Below, piece after piece: positions 22,325-35,600 of a stretch of DNA of 64,000 nucleotides. The position numbers were made by a program, and so were the translations under genes. Origin of the DNA: Xestospongia muta. Taxonomy: Eukaryota; Porifera; Demospongiae; Haplosclerida; Petrosiidae. Every line of letters begins with the position of its first letter. Position 1 is the stretch's first letter. The DNA is taken from NCBI GenBank assembly GCA_963693285.1, contig OY848919.1:6664136-6728135 (forward strand). The letters run 5' to 3'. The notes below the pieces were generated by a model, which did no database searches, had not been told where the DNA came from, and saw nothing but the letters and a program-made list of their open reading frames with translations.

Positions 22325-22598
22325 CTCAGCTCATGACCATATTTGGAATCTTCAGTATCTGTTGATACAATAAACTATGTTATGAATAAAATTAAACATT
22401 TTGGTCATGCACAAAGTGTTTTCAAAGGGGTAAGGAGTACAGTACGACATCAAGCAATATATTGCTTGATGTTGTACTATACTCCTTACTCCTTTGAAAA
22501 CTCTTTGTGCATGACCAAAATGTTTAATTTTATTCATAACACAGTGGATTGTATTAACATTTAGTCATGATTCTAAATATGGTCATGAACTGAGCAGT
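22325..22598. repeat. Long near-perfect palindrome (foldback element)
   Basis: The left arm (from CTCAGCTCATGACCATATTT at about 22325) is repeated in reverse complement up to about 22598 (AAATATGGTCATGAACTGAG). The centre is CAAGCAATATATTGCTTG at 22451-22468, with no spacer. Arms are about 135 bp with a few mismatches and small gaps. Both strands therefore carry almost the same short frame. This is typical of a foldback/MITE-type element; a transcript would make a long hairpin. Confidence 0.85.
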
Positions 22599-23423
22599 TC
22601 TTTTTTCTTAGCTAATAATTTTTGTCTGTATAAACTGTTTAGTTTTACCCATTTAGGTTTTTTTGATAATATAACATTATTACGATTTATATTACAACTT
22701 CCCTATTAACTGTATGTGGTTATAAATTTTAAGTATATGTACTGTATGCGCATTTTGAATGTTTCTTTGAAGGAGTGTGTGATATTTAACATATAACAAT
22801 GTCTAAACATTCAAATCAAGAATTGTAATATACAGCATTATATACATTATATCAAAAGCATATAAAAATTGAGGGAAATCTACTACATAAAAAAATTTTA
22901 ACTAATACTTTAAGTACCAGTCACTGATACAATCTACTAAATAAAGTATTAGATAGTAGCAAATGTAAAAAAAATGTAAAAGGTAGGACTACTCTCAAAG
23001 AACATTTAACCTACAATAGAAAAAAACATGTAGTTATTACAACTTATTACACATTAAAAAAGTTTTTTTTTAAATACAAGGTCATGATAACTAAATTTAT
23101 TAAATAGAGATAAAGGATTTTTTGGACGAAACAACCAGTGAGCTTTTGAACACTTCCTAATGATAATAATAAATCTAGTATCAACTTGACAATTGTGTTA
23201 TCATAATTGTATCAACTTGGCAAAATTGTACTAGATATCAAATTGTTATATTATCTGAATAATAATCTATATTGCAAACAGAAATTTTTACAAACAACTT
23301 TAGTCGTGCTACTCACTTACTGTGCTTATGATTGTAATAGTCATGCAATAAACATCTTCTATTCAACATTTGCAATGTTAGGATAAAATATAACATAATT
23401 AAAATGACCTTAAATATAGAAAA
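22599..23423. other. Intergenic, nothing recognised
   Basis: AT-rich, no frames with motifs; 3' flank of the minus-strand Roc/death gene. Confidence 0.5.
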
Positions 23424-23429
23424 TTTATT
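23424..23429 (-). terminator. Poly(A) signal of the ankyrin/Roc/death gene
   Basis: AATAAA on the minus strand about 26 bp beyond the stop codon at 23455-23457. Confidence 0.45.
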
Positions 23430-23454
23430 GTGATCATTGAATTATGCATGCAGT

Positions 23455-23810
23455 CTATATAATTCTAACAATAAAAGATGATATTGACCACTTACTTGGA
23501 GTATCCTCTTGTTCAGAGCTTTTTGCTTTTAAATACTCAAATATCCTCATAGCTCGAGTTGTGTTCTGAACAAGTGGTCCCTTTACAACATTGAAAATGG
23601 TGTTCCAAGTGACAGGAGCACCTTCACCTTGACCATTCATGTCAAACCACTTTTGAATAACATGTTCAAGTCTTGTTTGGTCTGAATCATTGCGCTGAGC
23701 TAAACCTTCAAGGTCATTGAAACTCACTCCAAGACCTTGACCAATGTTACGCCATTGACTATTGATAAAAGCTAGTTGGGTTAAAACCTCATATCTTTTA
23801 GGCTTTTCAC
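23455..23810 (-). CDS. Death-domain exon (probable last exon)
   Basis: After acceptor CTTACAG the exon reads EKPKRYEVLTQLAFINSQWR, followed by NIGQGLGVSFNDLEGLAQRN and a hydrophobic helix pattern ending TRAMRIFEYLKAKS: the six-helix death-domain layout with the conserved W and late amphipathic helix. The preceding exon leaves one base (G), completed here to GGT. The frame stops at 23455-23457 with a poly(A) signal just beyond. A GTAAGT at about 23495 could instead be a donor to an unseen further exon. Confidence 0.7.
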
Positions 23811-26800
23811 CTGTAAGTACAATGAAATAAATAACTGTCATATAAGCTTGTATAACATATGGCAGCTGACTAGTGGCTGCAATATAAAACAAGTAATAAA
23901 GTAATCAAATATAATAGTAGTAGCTATGTAGACATACCTCCAACATTGTATGGTATAGATGGTGACATTTGTTCGTCAGGGTTGGTATCAGGATTCATAA
24001 GATCTGTAACAAAATCTAAGTCAATACAAGAGAGTACTGACATAATTAGGACCTTCTACTGTTCTCGCCAGAGCGTCTCTTGATAACTTTTGTATTTCTA
24101 AATCTTTTATTGGTGGAGAAGGTATACTCTATAAAGAGAAGATTTCACAGTTAAGAGAAAGTGAATGTAAACTTACTAAAGGATTACATCCAGTAAAAAC
24201 ACTAAATGTGTTGAGATATTCTCTTACAGAGAGGTGGGTATAGTCTGATGATGGATAAAAGGGCATGATCTCCCTACATACTTCTTTTATATGCTGGACA
24301 TAGTGATCTGGTAGTGGTAGATCTTTGTTGGTGTCAGTAAAAAGAGCTTTGGTCACTAGAGGGGCAATACAGAGGTATGGTTCCTTTTCACCAACGACGA
24401 ATTGGATAGAAACGTTTTCATCATTAGTGGAAGTAGCAGTTCCTTTAACTAGTACTCCTCTAGCAACACTTCTCAGACCATAGAGTATACGATTTCCCTT
24501 TTCCTTTTCCATGACATCTTTAATGTTACCAGGTGCAATAATAAACTGTTCTGAAGTACATGGACATAAATCATTTTTAAGATTTTGTACTTCTTTGATA
24601 AGTGATGCACGAAGTTGATAACTTTCTATTAAACTGCTGTGAGACACAAGAACTGTAACACATCGGTTGCTTTCAGTAACCTCAATCATCACTTCAATCT
24701 TATTCTCTTCTTCTTTCCAATATATACCACTTTTCCACATCCTACAGACTCGGTGAAATTTCTTAATTGCTGTATTATCAACAACTTCAGTTTTCTCAGG
24801 ATGAAGAGGACAGTAAGTAAAGGCTAAACGATGAAGAAGAGTATGGAGAAAACGCATGGAGAGAAATTGTTGTGGTTCAGGACACCACAAGCACCAACCA
24901 AATCCATCTGTTGTGTCAAAGATCGAAGTGGGTTTGTCTTCTGTAATAAGTGCAGGAAAGAATAAAAAATCCTCATCATTATTAGTAGGGAAGTCATCAA
25001 ATACTTCATTGTTAGTGATACAAGAAACAGTGTATGAGTTCATTTGATGACAAAACTGTAGACTTGTTAAAAAACGAATCAGCATATCTGTGTTAAGCTT
25101 AGGGAAAAGTCTAGCTAGAGTAGAGACAGACATTATACCAGTATTACTGGCAACTGGTTTACATTCACGATTAATAATGCTTTTATTGAATAAGACACCA
25201 TTTACCTCAGTTAAGAGAACCCTTTGGTCAATAATGACCCATGTGTTAGCCAGAAACAAGATAAGACCCTTGCTTCCAAGAATTGTCAAAAATTCTAACA
25301 CTGTGGATCGATTGGTCAAAAGACAAGGCTCATTTTTTTCCATTAATTTGGAACATAGTTCATCTAGGCTAATAGCAACTACCTCCAGCTGTTGAAGATA
25401 AGAATTTAGACAGTGGCAGTGGTAGCTCATCTTATCATTTTTGTCCACAACTGCGTTACAGCTCTCTCTTAGCTTAACCATAACTTCTCTGACACCTTTT
25501 CCAAATGGTCGATGACAGTCTATTGGAAAAAAACCTTCGTAATTTTGAAATCGAATACCCAGACTTGCTACACTATTGATAAAAGGCTGGAAGTCTTTTT
25601 CACTGGGCAGTTCATCAACATGACTTCCAAGGACGATTATTTGACAGGACTTAATTAATTTGATGCTAACATTTTCAACAAAGTTAAACCAGAAAAGCAG
25701 ATCCTTCTTAATTGTCTCTTCATCGTCTGTAAGGTTGCTTAAAATTGCAAAAACAGCTGGTGACCTCAACAAGAGAGTTTCCAGTACTGCAGCATGGCTA
25801 CTGTAATATTCTGCATGACCAGCAAAATCAAAAATTACAACATTTCCTACGTCCCTACTCCAAAGACTGTGGTACTCAATCCCAGTGGTATGTGATACAA
25901 CACCTTCAACACACTTTTTTCGGTGGAAACAATTTGAACGGTGAGTACGATAAGAAATAACAGCAGCCAATGAGCTTTTACCAGCTTCTGTCTTTCCACA
26001 GAGAAATAATTTAGCATATGGCTCTATGAGGTAGTTTCTGTGACATTCATTAAATGGTTGAAATAATTTCAATAATTGAAATCTGTTACTGATAGATGGT
26101 TGAATACATTCTAATGGCATTTTCTGATAATTATTTAAAGCTACTCGATTCTCTGGATTTAGCTGATCATTATGTAAAAGATAGTGTAAGGTTTTTTCAT
26201 TGCCACTTATACAGGCTAAATGTAGTAAATTATAGCCCTTCTAAAATGAAAATAGTAAAAGCAACAATAACAACTGCATTATTAAAGTAATATACTTTAT
26301 GTGTAATATATATGACAAAAAATAAACAGATTAACTTGGTTATAATAATTTTAAGAATGCTTTTGATATATAGCTGTAAAAAAAGATTCAGTCTTTAAAA
26401 TGAAATGACATCAAAGGCTATCTCTTCAACTACTTAATAAAGACTACTAATACATCATACACAGTTATAGATTGTCATTCGAATTTGTTATCAGGAGAAT
26501 TTAAAATTCTAAAATTTATTATTGTATGTACTACATATGAAATGAATTAGCATGTGTGTAAATATTCCACAATGACACTATAAGTGGAAATTTCTATTTT
26601 TCAAGATCTATTTAATTTTCTTCTTCTTTGTACATTCATTCAATTTTTATATTAAGACTTAGTCTTTCACATAAAACAATCACCATAAATCAAAACACAA
26701 GAAAAAAGGAGACAAGGAGATTTTAATTTACCAGTAGCTTTATACTCCATTCAGTGATACCATGCAAAAGACTAATTGTTGTTTCTCATATATGTCATAT

Positions 26801-29565
26801 TCATAAGTATGATATCCAAGTAGTTAACTGATTTTTAAATAGTCTTAGTAAATTAGCAATGAGGTTCTACACTATAGATTTAGTTATGTACAAACTTTGT
26901 CAAATATAAACATATCTATGACTGACAATCACTGATAGAACATGGTCACATAGAACTAAGTTATTAATTCATATATTTCCATTTATCATTTATATTAGTG
27001 ATAGGCATATATATGAGACAAGAACTAACACTATGGAAAGTTCAATCCATGTTACTTAATATTTGTTGGTTTTATACAATAGTATTTTGTTCAGGGAATT
27101 AGATATAACCAAATTCACTATTTGACCAGTAAATCATGTCAACCATACTTTTCTTAAATATGAAAAAATCGGTTGTCCACAAGACAAGATGCTTTGATCT
27201 GAAGCTGGTAATCAATTCAGAATATATGAAGTTTCAAAGAATACTATTGCCAATTGTAAGTAAATCAATGTAGAACATATTACAAAAGAGGTGAAATACT
27301 ATTGAAGCCAAACACAGACAGGTAATCAACTTTTTATGCATGAGTATGTGGAAGGGAGGGTCAATAAATGGCATACAGCACTCCCAAAATTATAGAACCT
27401 AAATAATTATTCATTACAATAAATAATTCATTATTTATGAATATTGTCATCAATTGAAATAGCAACAACAGTCTGTGTTTGACACATCCTATATTTGAAG
27501 TAATAGGCAGTCTGGGTACGAGACAGGTTGGTATCAATTTGAATCCCAAATTAAAATGTCATACTTCAAAATGAACAATCATAAGTAACTGCAATGTGAC
27601 TTACTATGTCTGTTGCATTTATATCAACTTGTCCAACTTCAATTAATGACCTTAGAACATCAACATGACCATGCTCTGCTGCAAAATGTGCTGGTGTTTG
27701 TCTATCCTAGGGAACAGAAAAGGAAAATTTATTTTGTTACAAAAATCACACTAGATATAGATATTATATTACCATGTCAAATCTGACCAATGATTATAAC
27801 TACACCACATATATAGCACACTTAATATAAACTATGAAAGGAGCGAAAATATACTTACAAGTCACTAACAACTCCCTTTAATAGCTATGCCTCATCCCAT
27901 GATGTCATATTATGATACATATATTGAGTCAAGCTAGAACATTAAATGACTCAAATTCAACATTAAACAAGTAAAATAGTAAGAATGTACATGTTGTAAA
28001 CATCATTGACTCTTTTATACTAGTATTCAAGCTTTGAGTCTTTGTTCTAATATATTATTGCTGATCTGACCTGTTTATGTTTTTCTGATAACTTTATTAT
28101 ATAATTTTTACATTGTCACATTGTCTACATGATGTGGTGGTTAGATAGCTTATTAAGTGTTTATTAATCATATTCATTGTGTACTGTAATATGTTAGATT
28201 AGTACAGAAATGAAATACAACAGTTTGAAAACAATTCTCAGTTCCTATTACTAATAAAATACTTTATTTATAACATGGTTTATATACAGGTAGAATAGAA
28301 GGTTTATTACTAATCACTTCTTACATTGTTCATGTGCCACAAGATTTTTAAGGTGTATAAAAAGCAGGTTATCATGACTATTAGTAGTATGAGAAATATT
28401 GATAGTGTAAAGGATATGACATTCTCATCTACTACAGGCAATATTTGTTATATATCACATTGTGATATTGTTAGTGATAACTACTAATAATATTAATAAT
28501 TGTGTCTCTACACTTAAATATACAAATAAACATATGTCATCTGTTTATAATTGATATAATTTAAAGTATTAATAATATTTAATCATAGTAACAGTTACTG
28601 TCACAACAACTGTTGCTATGTCAATGCTGTTCAGTAATGTCTATCAATTGATAACTTAGTAAACTGATATTAGTAAGAAATATATACTATTATAACAGGC
28701 TACTGACCATGCTTGTTAATCATTTATTAACACAAGATTTAAATAACAAATTGATGTGGAAATTATTAATAGCCACACCCTCAATTGTTTAAACTAGTGA
28801 TAAGCAATACTATTGTTAATAACTAGCTTAGAAAAGAAACGAATCCCTTGTAATTACTGCTTGTGCCAATTATTGTTTGAGTTAATGAAGATGATATGGG
28901 CTGGGCTTTTTTCAATGATGTAATTATAATTAAGTCAAGATAGTGAAAACCTGTCAAGCTGATTAAGTCATTAATGACAAAAACAATAGCTTCAATTATA
29001 CTCTGTCCATGTTGAGAATGACCACTAACTCCATGATATAACTTTGGATAAACATAAGCTAGAGAAAACTCAATCACTCAATCACTCAATACTCCTTATA
29101 AAACTGCAAAGTTTATGAAAAACAAGATTACTAGCAATTTTAGGAAGTTGTAAACCAGAAATGCCATATTAAGAAAATAAATTTGCTCATCATTGATGAA
29201 TGCTCATTAAAGCATTCTCCAACTTTGACAGAAAAGTTCATAAACTATTGAAATCACCTTCAATAGTAAAATTAGGATAAATTGAGAGGAAGCAAATGTT
29301 GAGAATCAGGAAAAGTTTCAGTATATCTTGCAAAACTATTTTATAATGATAATGATACCAGTTCCATAATCATCAGAGCATTGACACATATAGCATAAGA
29401 TACTAGTTGTACCTCTATGAATACAAAAATGCTTCAAGGATATGTACTATTATAACAGAACACATCTACTGATAGCTGAAACTGACTATGCTTGTTCATC
29501 ATTTGCTAACGAAAGATTAAACAACAAATCAACATAACAATTCTAATAGCCATGTTATAATATTG

Positions 29566-29613
<48 letters not shown>

Positions 29614-32600
29614 CTAATGATATAAATCTAGTAACATGTAGTAATCTCTTAGACACACAATATGCATTTACCCTGTCATAAATATTTGGATCTGCATTGG
29701 ACTCTAACAGTATCTCTACAATATCATTGTGACCACTTGTTGAGGCTAGATGTAGAGGTGTTTTCTTATACTAGAGGAAGTACAGAAGTATTTATTATTG
29801 ATTATAACAGCATTGAAATTGTAGGAATATTTTCATCCATACATCAGATGAATCAAAAAAAATTAAAAAAGATTTAAATTTTTAAAATTCTTCTAAGATA
29901 CTTTTAGTTGAGTTGACATTGTAGTTGTTTTCCTTATAATTTAAAACTTGTGATTTTAAGTAGTTATGAAAATGATAGACAAGTCTCACTGCTTAAGGCC
30001 AAAGAAGCTACATTTGTAAGCTCTTCAATTTAAATTGCTAAACACTTGGTCTTAAATGGTCATGATCAGTATTATGAAGCATTGGTGAGAAAATGGACAT
30101 TGACATTGCATACAAACACAGTCTAAAATTCTTATAACTATCTAGCATGTGAGCCATGGAAGAGAGAAAACAAAAACTTCTATTATACTCTGTTCATGTT
30201 GACAATGATCACTAACTCTATGATATAACTCTGGCTAACAATGTGCTAGAAAGAAATGCTTTGTACCATTCAATAGTCCATGCAAGTCCACAAATTTTAT
30301 GAAAAAATGAAAAAAAAGATAGCTAGCAATTTTAGGAAAGTTGTAAACCAGAAATCCAATATTAATAAAATGTTTGCTTGTCATTAACAAATATTTATGC
30401 TCGTGCAAGTATTCTCCAGCAGAAAAGTTCATAAACTGTTGAAAACACCTTCAATAGTAAAATTAGGATAAATTGAGAAGAGATAAATGCAAAGACTCAT
30501 GAAATGTTTCAGTATGACTCGCAAAACTATTGTATAATGATGATGATACCACTTCCACAATCATCACAACATTAATATATATAACATAAGATACTATACT
30601 ATAGTTGTTCCTCTATGGATACAAAATGCTTTCAAGGATATATACTATTATAACAGATCACATCTACTGATAGCTGACACTGACTATGTTCATTGAAAAA
30701 CAAGTCAATATTAACAATTGTAATAACTATGTTAATAATATTATATATGATTTAAATCTAGTAATATGCAGTGATCTATAAACATAATATACACTGACCC
30801 AGGAAGAAATATTTGGATCTGCATTGGACTTTAACAGTATCTGTACAATATCACAATGACCATTTGCCGAGGCTAGATGTAGAGGTGTACAAAAATCCTA
30901 GAGGAAATACACAAGTATTTATTGTTGATTTTAATAACATTGAAATTTTAAGAATATTTTCATGCATACATAAAATGAACCACATTAAAAATTAAGCAAG
31001 ATTTAAACTTGAAAAATTCTCCTAAGATACTTTTGGTTGTTTTGGTATTGTAATTGTTTTTCGATACTTAATTTAGAATTTAAGATTGTAAGTAGTTATA
31101 ATAGAATGATAGAGAAGTGATACTGTTAAAGGCTAGAGAAGCTACATCTGTAAGCTTTTCAATTTACATTGCTTAACACTTGGACTTGAATATTCATAAT
31201 CAGTATAATGAAGCATTTGTGGGAAAAGGGACATTAACGTTGCATACAAACACAGTCTAAAACAATCTTATAACTATCTAGTATGTAAACTATGCAAGAG
31301 AGAAAACAATAACTTTAATTATAATTTGTTTATGTTGACACTGACCACTAACTCCATGATATAGCTCTTTCTAAACATGGGCTAGAGAGAAATGGTTTGT
31401 ATCATTCAATAAGTCCATGCAAGTCCACAAATTTTATAAAAAAGATTGCCAGCAATTTGCAATATATTATAATTGTATTTTATTTAGTCACTTATTAATT
31501 GTTTAGCATGTATCTTTTGTTGGTTCAATTTTCATGTATGTTTGTTAATAGGTGTTTATGATATTCTTTTGTTATAGGTGGTATTGTTTAAGTAGTGTTA
31601 ATGTTTATTTCTTAGCACTAGGCTTTGACGTGTTACTTTTTTGTTGACATTTTCTTAGTCCTATTTTGTATTTAAACATTGCTTTTTACAGTTTCGCTGT
31701 GTGTAAAAAGATTTATTCAAGTTCTAGCTTTTTTAAGTTACTACACAATTTTAGGAAATTTGTAAACTAGAAATGTCATATTAATGAACAATTTGTTTGT
31801 TATTGATGAATGTTCGTGTAAGCATCATCCAACATTAGCAAAAAGTTCAAAAAACTGTTGAAAACAATTTCAATAATAAAAATTAGGATAAATTAAGAGG
31901 AGAAATAAACTAGTGTATAATGATGGCGATACCATTTCCTGAATCTTCACAACATTGACACATATAGCTTATAATTTTACCTCTATGAATACAAAAATGC
32001 TTTCAAGGATATATATTATTATAACAAACCACTTCTACTGATAGCTGATACTGACTATGATTGTTCGTCCTTTGCTAGCAAATTAGATTGAACAGTAAGT
32101 TAACATAACAATTCTAATAGCCATGTTATAATATTATACACATACATACATACATATATATATATATTTTTATATTAAATAATGATTTAAGTCTAGTAAC
32201 ATGTAGCAATCTCTACAGACAATATATACTGACCTCATCGACAATATTTGGATCAGCATTGAACATTAACAGTATCTGTATGATATCACAGTGACCATTT
32301 GCTGAGGCTAAATGTAAAGGTGTTTTCCAATACTAGAGAAGTACACAAGCATTTATTGTTGATTATAATAGCATTGAAATTTCAAAAGAATATTTTCATG
32401 CATACCTATGATGACATGAACCACATAAGAAATTATGCAATATATAAATTTTAAAAATTCATCTAAGATACTTTTGGTTATGTTGGTATATATGTGTTTT
32501 CCCTATAAATTAAACTTAAGATTTTAAGTAGTTATATAGAATGATGGATAAATCTTACTACTAAAGAATGAAAAAGCTACATTTGTATGTTCTTCAGTTT

Positions 32601-35600
32601 AAATTGCTTAACACTTGGTCTTGAATAGCCATGCTCAGTATAATGAAGCATTTGTGAGAAATAGACATTGACAGTGCATACAAACACAGTCTAAAACAAT
32701 CTTATAACTATCTACCATGTAAAACATGCAAAAGAGAAAACAATAACTACAATTATACTCTGTTTATGTTGACAATTACCACTAACTCCATGATATAACT
32801 CTGGCTAAAAATGAGCTAAAAGAGTAAAACTAACATAAGGTACTAGTTGTACCTCTATGAATACTAAAATGCCTTTCATGGATATGCACACACAATATGC
32901 ACTTACCCTGTCACAAATATTTGGATCTGCATTGGACTTTAACAGTATCTGTGCAATATCAAATTGACCTTTTTCTGAGGCTTTATGTAGAGGTGTTTTC
33001 TCAAACTAGAGGAAATACACAAGTATTTATTGTTGATTATAATAGCATTGAAATATTAAGAAAATTTTAATGCATACATAAATTGAAAACCCCCCAAAAA
33101 ATAAACAAGATTTAAATTTAAAGACAAGTCTCTTAAGATAATTTTTGTTGTTTTGGTATTGTAATTATCTTCACTATATATTATTTAAAACTTAAGATTA
33201 TAAGTAGTTATGATAGAATGATAGAGAAGTCTTAGGAATAAAGGCTAGAGAAGTTACATCTGTAAGCTATTCAGATTAAATTGCTTAACCCTTGGTCTTA
33301 AATAGTCATGCTCAGTATAATGAAGCATTGGTGAGAAAATGGATATTGACAGTGCATACAAACACAGTCTAAAACAATCTTATAACTATCTAGCATGTAA
33401 GCCATGCCAGATAGAAAACAAAAACTACAATTATACTCTGTTCATGTTGACAATTACCACTAACTCCATGATATAACTCTGGCTAAAAATGAGCTAAAGG
33501 AGAAAAACTAACATAAGGTACTAGTTGTACCTCTATGAATACTAAAATACCTTTCATAAATATGCACACACAATATGTACTTACCGTGTCACAAATATTT
33601 GGATCTGCATTGGACTTTAACAGTATCTCTACAATATCAAATTGACCTTTTCGTGAGGCTTTATGTAGAGGTGTTTCCTTACACTAGAGGAAGTACACAA
33701 GTATTTATTGTTGATTATAATAGCATTGAAATTTTAAGAAAATTTTTATGCATACATGAAATGAAAAACAAAAAAATTAAACAAGATTTAAATTTAAAGA
33801 CAACTCTGTTAAGATAATTTTTGTTGTGTTGGTATTGTAATTATTTTCACTATATATTATTTAAAACTTAAGATTATAAGTAGTTATGATAGAATAATAG
33901 AGAAGTCTTAGGAATAAAGGCTAGAGAAGTTACATCTGTAGGCTATTCAGATTAAATTGCTTAACACTTGGTCTTAAATAGTCATGCTCAGTAAATGAAG
34001 CATTGGTGAGAAAATGGATATTGACAGTGCATACAAACACAGTCTAAAACAATCTTATAACTATCTAGCATGTAAGCCATGCAAGATAGAAAACAAAAAC
34101 TTTAATTATATTCATGTTAAGAATGACCACTAACTCCATGATATAACTCTGGCTAAAATGAGGTAGAGAGAAGTAAGTACACAAATATTTATTGTTGATT
34201 ATAAAAACATTGAAATTTTAAGAATATTTTTATGCATATATAAAATAAAAACACTGACCCATTGACATATCAATTCTAATAGTCATGTTAATAACATTAT
34301 ATGCATATCAAATAACCATTTATATCTAGTAACATGTAGTAATATCTACACATAATATACACTGACCCTGCCGGTATTTGGATCTGCATTGGAATTTAAT
34401 AGTATCTGTACAATATCAAAATGACCTTTTTCCAAGGCTAGAATTAGAGGTGTTTCATGATCCTGGAGGAAGTACACTAGTATTTATTGTTGATTATAAT
34501 AACATTGAAATTTTAAGAATATTTCATGCATTTTAAAAAAAAAAAAACATGTAAGCAAGTTTTAAATTTTAAAAATTATCTTAAGATACTTTGGTTGTGT
34601 TGGTATTGTAATTGTTTCCCTATTATTTAAAACTTGAGATTTTCAGTAATTATGATAGAATGTGAGAGAAGTCTTACTATTAAGAATGGAGAAGCTACAT
34701 TTGCAAGCTCTTCAGTTTAAATTGATAAACACTTGGTCTTGAATAGTCATGCTCAGTATAATGAATGACCATTAACTCCATTATATAACTCTGGCTAAAA
34801 ATGAGCTAGAGAGAAATGGTTTGTATCATTCAACAGTCCATCCAAGTCCACAAACTTTTATTAAAAAATTGCTAGTAATTTTAGGAAAGTTGTAAACCAG
34901 AAATTCCACATTCATGAAAACATTTGCTTGTCATTAACGAATGCTCATGCAAGCATTCTCCACCAAAGAATTTCATAAACTGTTAAAAACTCCTTCAATA
35001 GTAAAATTTGGTAAAAATGAGAGAAGACAAATGCAAAGAATTGTGATAAGTTTTATTATGACTCGCTAAACTATTGTATAATGATGATAATACCACTTCC
35101 ACAATCATTTGACCATTGACACATATATGATAAGTACCTCTATGAATACAAAAAAGCTCTCAAGGATATGTACTATTATAACAGACCACATTTACTGATA
35201 GCTGACACTGACTATGTTTGTTTCATCTTTTGTTAATAAAGGATTAACAACAAGTTAACATAATAATTCTAATAGCCATGTTATAATATATATATATATA
35301 TATCAAATAATGATTTTAATCTAGTAACGTGTAGTAATCTTTTAGACGCACAATATACACTGACCCAGGTAGAAATATTTGGATCTGCATTGGAGTTTAA
35401 CAGTATCTGCACGATATCACAGTGACCTTTTTCAGAGGCTAGATGTAGAGGTGTTCTCTGACCCTAGAGGAAGTGCTAGTAATTTTAGGAAAGTTGTAAA
35501 CCAGAAATTCCACATTCATGAAAACATTTGCTTGTCATTAACGAATGCTCATGCAAGCATTCTCTACCAAAGAATTTCATAAACTGTTAAAAACTCTTTT

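Larger units (their letters stand above)
32830..34170 (-). repeat. 678-bp tandem duplication (exons B7 and B6)
   Basis: Units start at about 32830 and 33508 (ACATAAGGTACTAGTTGTAC) and include the exon and following intron, with few differences until about 34160. Confidence 0.8.

Noticed and set aside
22343..22564. Two overlapping opposite-strand proteins of almost the same sequence
   Set aside because: They are the two arms of a palindrome read on each strand, not genes.
24639..25960. Several plus-strand frames across the large Roc exon
   Set aside because: Antisense shadows of a 688-codon minus-strand exon with clear domain motifs.
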